Part shown: positions 5,808 to 7,667 of the stretch, piece after piece
Position numbering within the stretch: position 1 is the first letter of the stretch
Layout: the number at the start of each line of letters is the position of its first letter
NCBI GenBank assembly: GCA_014534155.1
Contig: JACVSB010000075.1
Location: 1-7,667 of the forward strand
Source: Thermoleophilia bacterium
GTDB taxonomy: Bacteria; Actinomycetota; Thermoleophilia; Gaiellales; Gaiellaceae
Reading direction: 5' to 3'
Length of the DNA: 7,667 bases
Made by a program: the position numbers and the translations under genes
Notes under the pieces: generated by a model
Databases searched by the model: none
Told to the model about the DNA's origin: nothing
What the model saw: only the letters and a program-made list of their open reading frames with translations

Positions 5808-6256
5808 GCGCCGCCGGCCCGGCGAAGGAGCGCGCGCGCGAGGTCGCCGCGGTCGAGGACACCCACGAACCTGCCCTTCTCGACGACGGCCACGCCGGGG
5901 AGCCCGCAGTGCAGGAAGATCTCGCCCACGTGGATCGCGCTCGCGTCCGCGTCCACCGTGACCGCCTTGGCGCAGTGGCGCTCCACCGGCTCGGCGCGGA
6001 CGGCCTCGGCGCGTCCCGCGAGCAGGTCGGCGTCGTCGCGCGCGAACGCCGTGTGGCGAAGCTCGCCGAGGTAGCGCGGAAGGAGGCCGCGGAGCGCGTG
6101 CTCGGCGCCGAAGAGACCGACGACCTTATCCTCCTCGTCGAGGATCGCAACCATCGCCGCCGCCGTCGACTCGAGCGCGGCCGCCGCTTCCGCGAAGCTG
6201 GCCCCGACCCGCACGGCCGCTTCGCTCAGCTGGATCTCGCGCAGGATCCGGGTCAC
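5804..6256 (-). CDS. CBS-domain pair protein, 150 aa
   Basis: Two CBS motifs are visible. The first (about residues 8-60) contains the AAAMVAILDEEDKVVGLFG core (32-50). The second (about 87-147) has VTVDADASAIHVGEIFLHCG (99-118) followed by LPGVAVVEKGRFVGVLDRGDLARALL (119-144). There are no membrane segments or signal peptide, so it is cytoplasmic. CBS pairs commonly bind AMP, ATP or other adenosyl ligands and regulate enzymes or transporters. The GTG start is chosen because it overlaps the permease TGA as GTGA, a standard coupling arrangement; the reading frame stays open far upstream but that part is a shadow of the permease gene. Coupling strongly suggests that it acts on or with that permease, possibly as a detached regulatory domain. 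The ligand is unknown. Confidence 0.88.
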   Translation of the reverse strand: MTRILREIQLSEAAVRVGASFAEAAAALESTAAAMVAILDEEDKVVGLFGAEHALRGLLPRYLGELRHTAFARDDADLLAGRAEAVRAEPVERHCAKAVTVDADASAIHVGEIFLHCGLPGVAVVEKGRFVGVLDRGDLARALLRRAGGA

Positions 6257-7515
6257 AGCTGGAAGACAAGCAGGTAGGCGCTGGCGACGAGACGCGACGC
6301 GAGCGTGACCGGGAAGCCGTAGGCGAGGAAGCGCCCGAACGAGATCACCTGGCCGCTGCGCTCGAGCACGCCCGTCGCCGCGACGTTCGCGGCGGCCGCG
6401 ACGATCGTCGCGTTCCCTCCGAAGCAGGCGCCGAGCGCGAGCGCCCACCAGAGCGTGTCGTCGAAGGGCCCGCCTGCCGAGAGCGAGTCGACGACGGGGA
6501 TCATCGCGGCGGTGAAGGGAATGTTGTCGACGACGGCAGAGCCGGCCGCCGCGCCCCACATGACGACGAGCGCCTCGCCGACCCGCGACCCTCCGGTCAC
6601 GTCGGCGAGCAGCTCGGCGACCCGCTCGACGACGCCGCGCTGCTCCAGGCCCCCGACCATGACAAAGAGGCCGATGAAGAAGAAGATCGTCGACCACTCG
6701 ATGCGCTCGAGCGCCTCCTCGACGTCGTCTGCCGCCACGAGGAGGAGGAGGGTCGCGCCCGCGAGCGCGACAAGCGCGGGCTCGAGGTGGAGGGTGGAGT
6801 GGAGGAAGAAGGCGACGATCGTCCCCCCGAGGATGGCCAGCGAGCGCTTCACGTAGCGGCTCTCCCGCACGTCGCGGCCCGCATCGAGCGCGGCCAGCTC
6901 GCGCACGCGTTCCTCCTCGACGCGGAGCCGGCGCCGGAAGACGAAGTACAGCATGGTCGTGATCACGAGCAGGGCGACGAACGCGACCGGCGCCAGGTTG
7001 ACGATGAAGTCGAGGAACGAGAGCTCCGCGACGGCGGTCCCGATCATGATGTTCGGCGGGTCGCCGATCAGCGTCGCCGTGCCGCCGATGTTCGAGGCGA
7101 AGATCTCGACGAGGACGAGCGGGATCGGCGAGATCCGCAGGACGTCCGCGAGCAGGAGCGTGATCGGGACGACGAGCAGGATCGCGGTCAGGTTGTCCAG
7201 GAAGGCGGACATGAGCCCCGTCACGGCTGCAAGCAGGAAGACGAGGCGGAACGGCTTCCCGCGCGAGAGCTGCGCGACCCGAAGCGCGAGGTAGGTGAAG
7301 ACGCCCGTCTTCTCGGTCAGGCCGACGAGGATCATCATCCCGGCGAGCAGCCCGAGCGTCGCCCAGTCGACCGCCTCGATCGCCTGGTCGAGCTCGAGCA
7401 CGCCGACGCCGACCATGATCAGGGCGCCCGTGAGCGCGACCTTCGTCCGGTGCACCCACTCGAGCGCGATGACGGCGAGCGCGACCACGAAGATGAGGGC
7501 CGCGACGACGTCCAC
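6253..7515 (-). CDS. ArsB/NhaD-type (ion transporter superfamily) permease, 420 aa
   Basis: This is an integral membrane transporter of the ArsB/NhaD/P-protein group, whose members carry Na+/H+, arsenite or organic anions. The two pseudo-repeats typical of the fold are clear. SAFLDNLTAILLVVP (103-117) with SNIGGTATLIGDPPN (141-155) in the first half is matched by SAVVDNIPFTAAMIP (326-340) with FGGNATIVAAAAN (366-378) in the second. The Asp-Asn pairs (107-108 and 330-331) lie where re-entrant substrate loops are expected. A charged cytoplasmic linker (about 194-224) separates the halves. Length fits the family. The GTG start lacks a Shine-Dalgarno, but TAGATT lies 7 nt upstream, suggesting a leaderless mRNA. 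The gene overlaps the CBS gene by 4 nt. Substrate cannot be assigned; there is no arsenic-resistance gene nearby to favour arsenite. Confidence 0.9.
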   Translation of the reverse strand: MDVVAALIFVVALAVIALEWVHRTKVALTGALIMVGVGVLELDQAIEAVDWATLGLLAGMMILVGLTEKTGVFTYLALRVAQLSRGKPFRLVFLLAAVTGLMSAFLDNLTAILLVVPITLLLADVLRISPIPLVLVEIFASNIGGTATLIGDPPNIMIGTAVAELSFLDFIVNLAPVAFVALLVITTMLYFVFRRRLRVEEERVRELAALDAGRDVRESRYVKRSLAILGGTIVAFFLHSTLHLEPALVALAGATLLLLVAADDVEEALERIEWSTIFFFIGLFVMVGGLEQRGVVERVAELLADVTGGSRVGEALVVMWGAAAGSAVVDNIPFTAAMIPVVDSLSAGGPFDDTLWWALALGACFGGNATIVAAAANVAATGVLERSGQVISFGRFLAYGFPVTLASRLVASAYLLVFQL

Positions 7516-7522
7516 CGGTTTG

Positions 7523-7528
7523 AATCTA
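7523..7528 (-). promoter_or_regulatory. Candidate -10 box (TAGATT), leaderless start of the ArsB/NhaD permease
   Basis: TAGATT on the minus strand is followed by exactly 7 nt and then the GTG start codon. There is no Shine-Dalgarno. The predicted transcription start therefore coincides with the start codon. No clear -35 is seen at 16-18 nt upstream. Confidence 0.45.
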
Positions 7529-7536
7529 GCGGGGGA

Positions 7537-7542
7537 TAGAAT
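7537..7542 (+). promoter_or_regulatory. Candidate -10 box (TAGAAT) of the divergent plus-strand gene
   Basis: TAGAAT matches TATAAT at 5 of 6 positions in an AT-richer patch of an otherwise very GC-rich region. It lies on the plus strand about 60 nt before the ATG at 7602, leaving a leader of roughly 50 nt. No good -35 at a 16-18 nt spacing is visible. Confidence 0.35.
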
Positions 7543-7601
7543 CCGTTCCGTCGAGGGTCGCAGAGCCGGGCGGGCGCTGCCCGGGGGCTGTGTGACCTTC
7601 G

Positions 7602-7667
7602 ATGGCGATCGCGCTCCAGGTCGTGCTCCTCGTCGGGGGCCTCGTTCTCGCGCTCGGCGCGTCGAGC
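7602..7667 (+). CDS. Start of a probable membrane protein, truncated by the window end
   Basis: An ATG opens 22 codons that run to the last base without a stop. The residues are almost all hydrophobic (MAIALQVVLLVGGLVLALG, then Ala-Ser-Ser), which reads as a first transmembrane helix. It is transcribed away from the ArsB/NhaD permease. The overall look recalls the first helix of calcium/sodium antiporters, but 22 residues are too few to assign a family. A GTG at 7592 in another frame gives a non-hydrophobic, Arg-rich translation and is less likely. No Shine-Dalgarno at normal spacing is evident. Confidence 0.45.
   Translation, partial: MAIALQVVLLVGGLVLALGASS

Noticed and set aside
4269..6074. 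601-codon plus-strand open frame across the Eat-like permease and CBS genes
   Set aside because: Very rich in Glu/Arg/Asp/Pro with no domain logic; it is the antisense shadow expected opposite GC-rich genes.
5804..7459. CBS reading frame open for 551 codons
   Set aside because: The part above 6256 is a low-complexity shadow of the ArsB/NhaD permease; the GTG overlapping the permease stop is the natural start.
6253..7515. Arsenite efflux (ars operon) interpretation
   Set aside because: The permease belongs to the wider ArsB/NhaD group, and no arsR, arsC, arsA or arsM gene is visible nearby.

Overview
The window is a high-GC bacterial segment with GC-rich third codon positions, frequent GTG starts and several genes that look leaderless. 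By eye this fits Actinomycetota, and the protein flavour suggests a Thermoleophilia-like (Gaiellales/Solirubrobacterales) soil or metagenomic lineage. That placement is an inference, because there is no rRNA or other marker. Coding density is close to complete: no stretch over 90 bp lacks a gene. I see no tRNA, rRNA, CRISPR array, insertion sequence or phage gene.

Layout. On the plus strand at the left edge are two overlapping small genes: an unrecognised 177-aa protein (42-575) and a 63-aa YdeI/OmpD-associated-type protein (572-763). All other complete genes lie on the minus strand and are read right to left: an ArsB/NhaD-type ion permease (7515-6253), a CBS-pair protein coupled to it (6256-5804), an ethanolamine-permease-like APC transporter (5747-4200), a divergent glutamine-synthetase-fold ligase (4167-2833), a class I glutamine amidotransferase-like gamma-glutamyl hydrolase (2836-2096), a small lipoprotein (2049-1561) and a short-chain dehydrogenase (1551-784). 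At the right edge a divergent plus-strand gene begins at 7602 and is cut by the window end.

How the genes may work together. The core is the permease, ligase and hydrolase set (5747-2096). The ligase keeps the metal, ATP and glutamate residues of glutamine synthetase but has lost the ammonium-site signature. It sits between an amine (ethanolamine-type) importer and a PuuD-like hydrolase. The simplest reading is a gamma-glutamylation route: import an amine, attach it to glutamate, and later hydrolyse the gamma-glutamyl bond. The usual oxidase and aldehyde dehydrogenase of such pathways are absent from the window; the nearby SDR could supply one oxidation step, but that is speculative. This cassette seems to have its own promoter with a palindrome between CBS and permease genes, and a strong hairpin between permease and ligase.

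The upstream ArsB/NhaD permease and CBS protein form a second module, probably an ion or anion transporter with a nucleotide-sensing partner. Several genes at the head of a transcription unit carry a TANNNT box 6-7 nt before the start codon and no Shine-Dalgarno, which points to leaderless transcripts.
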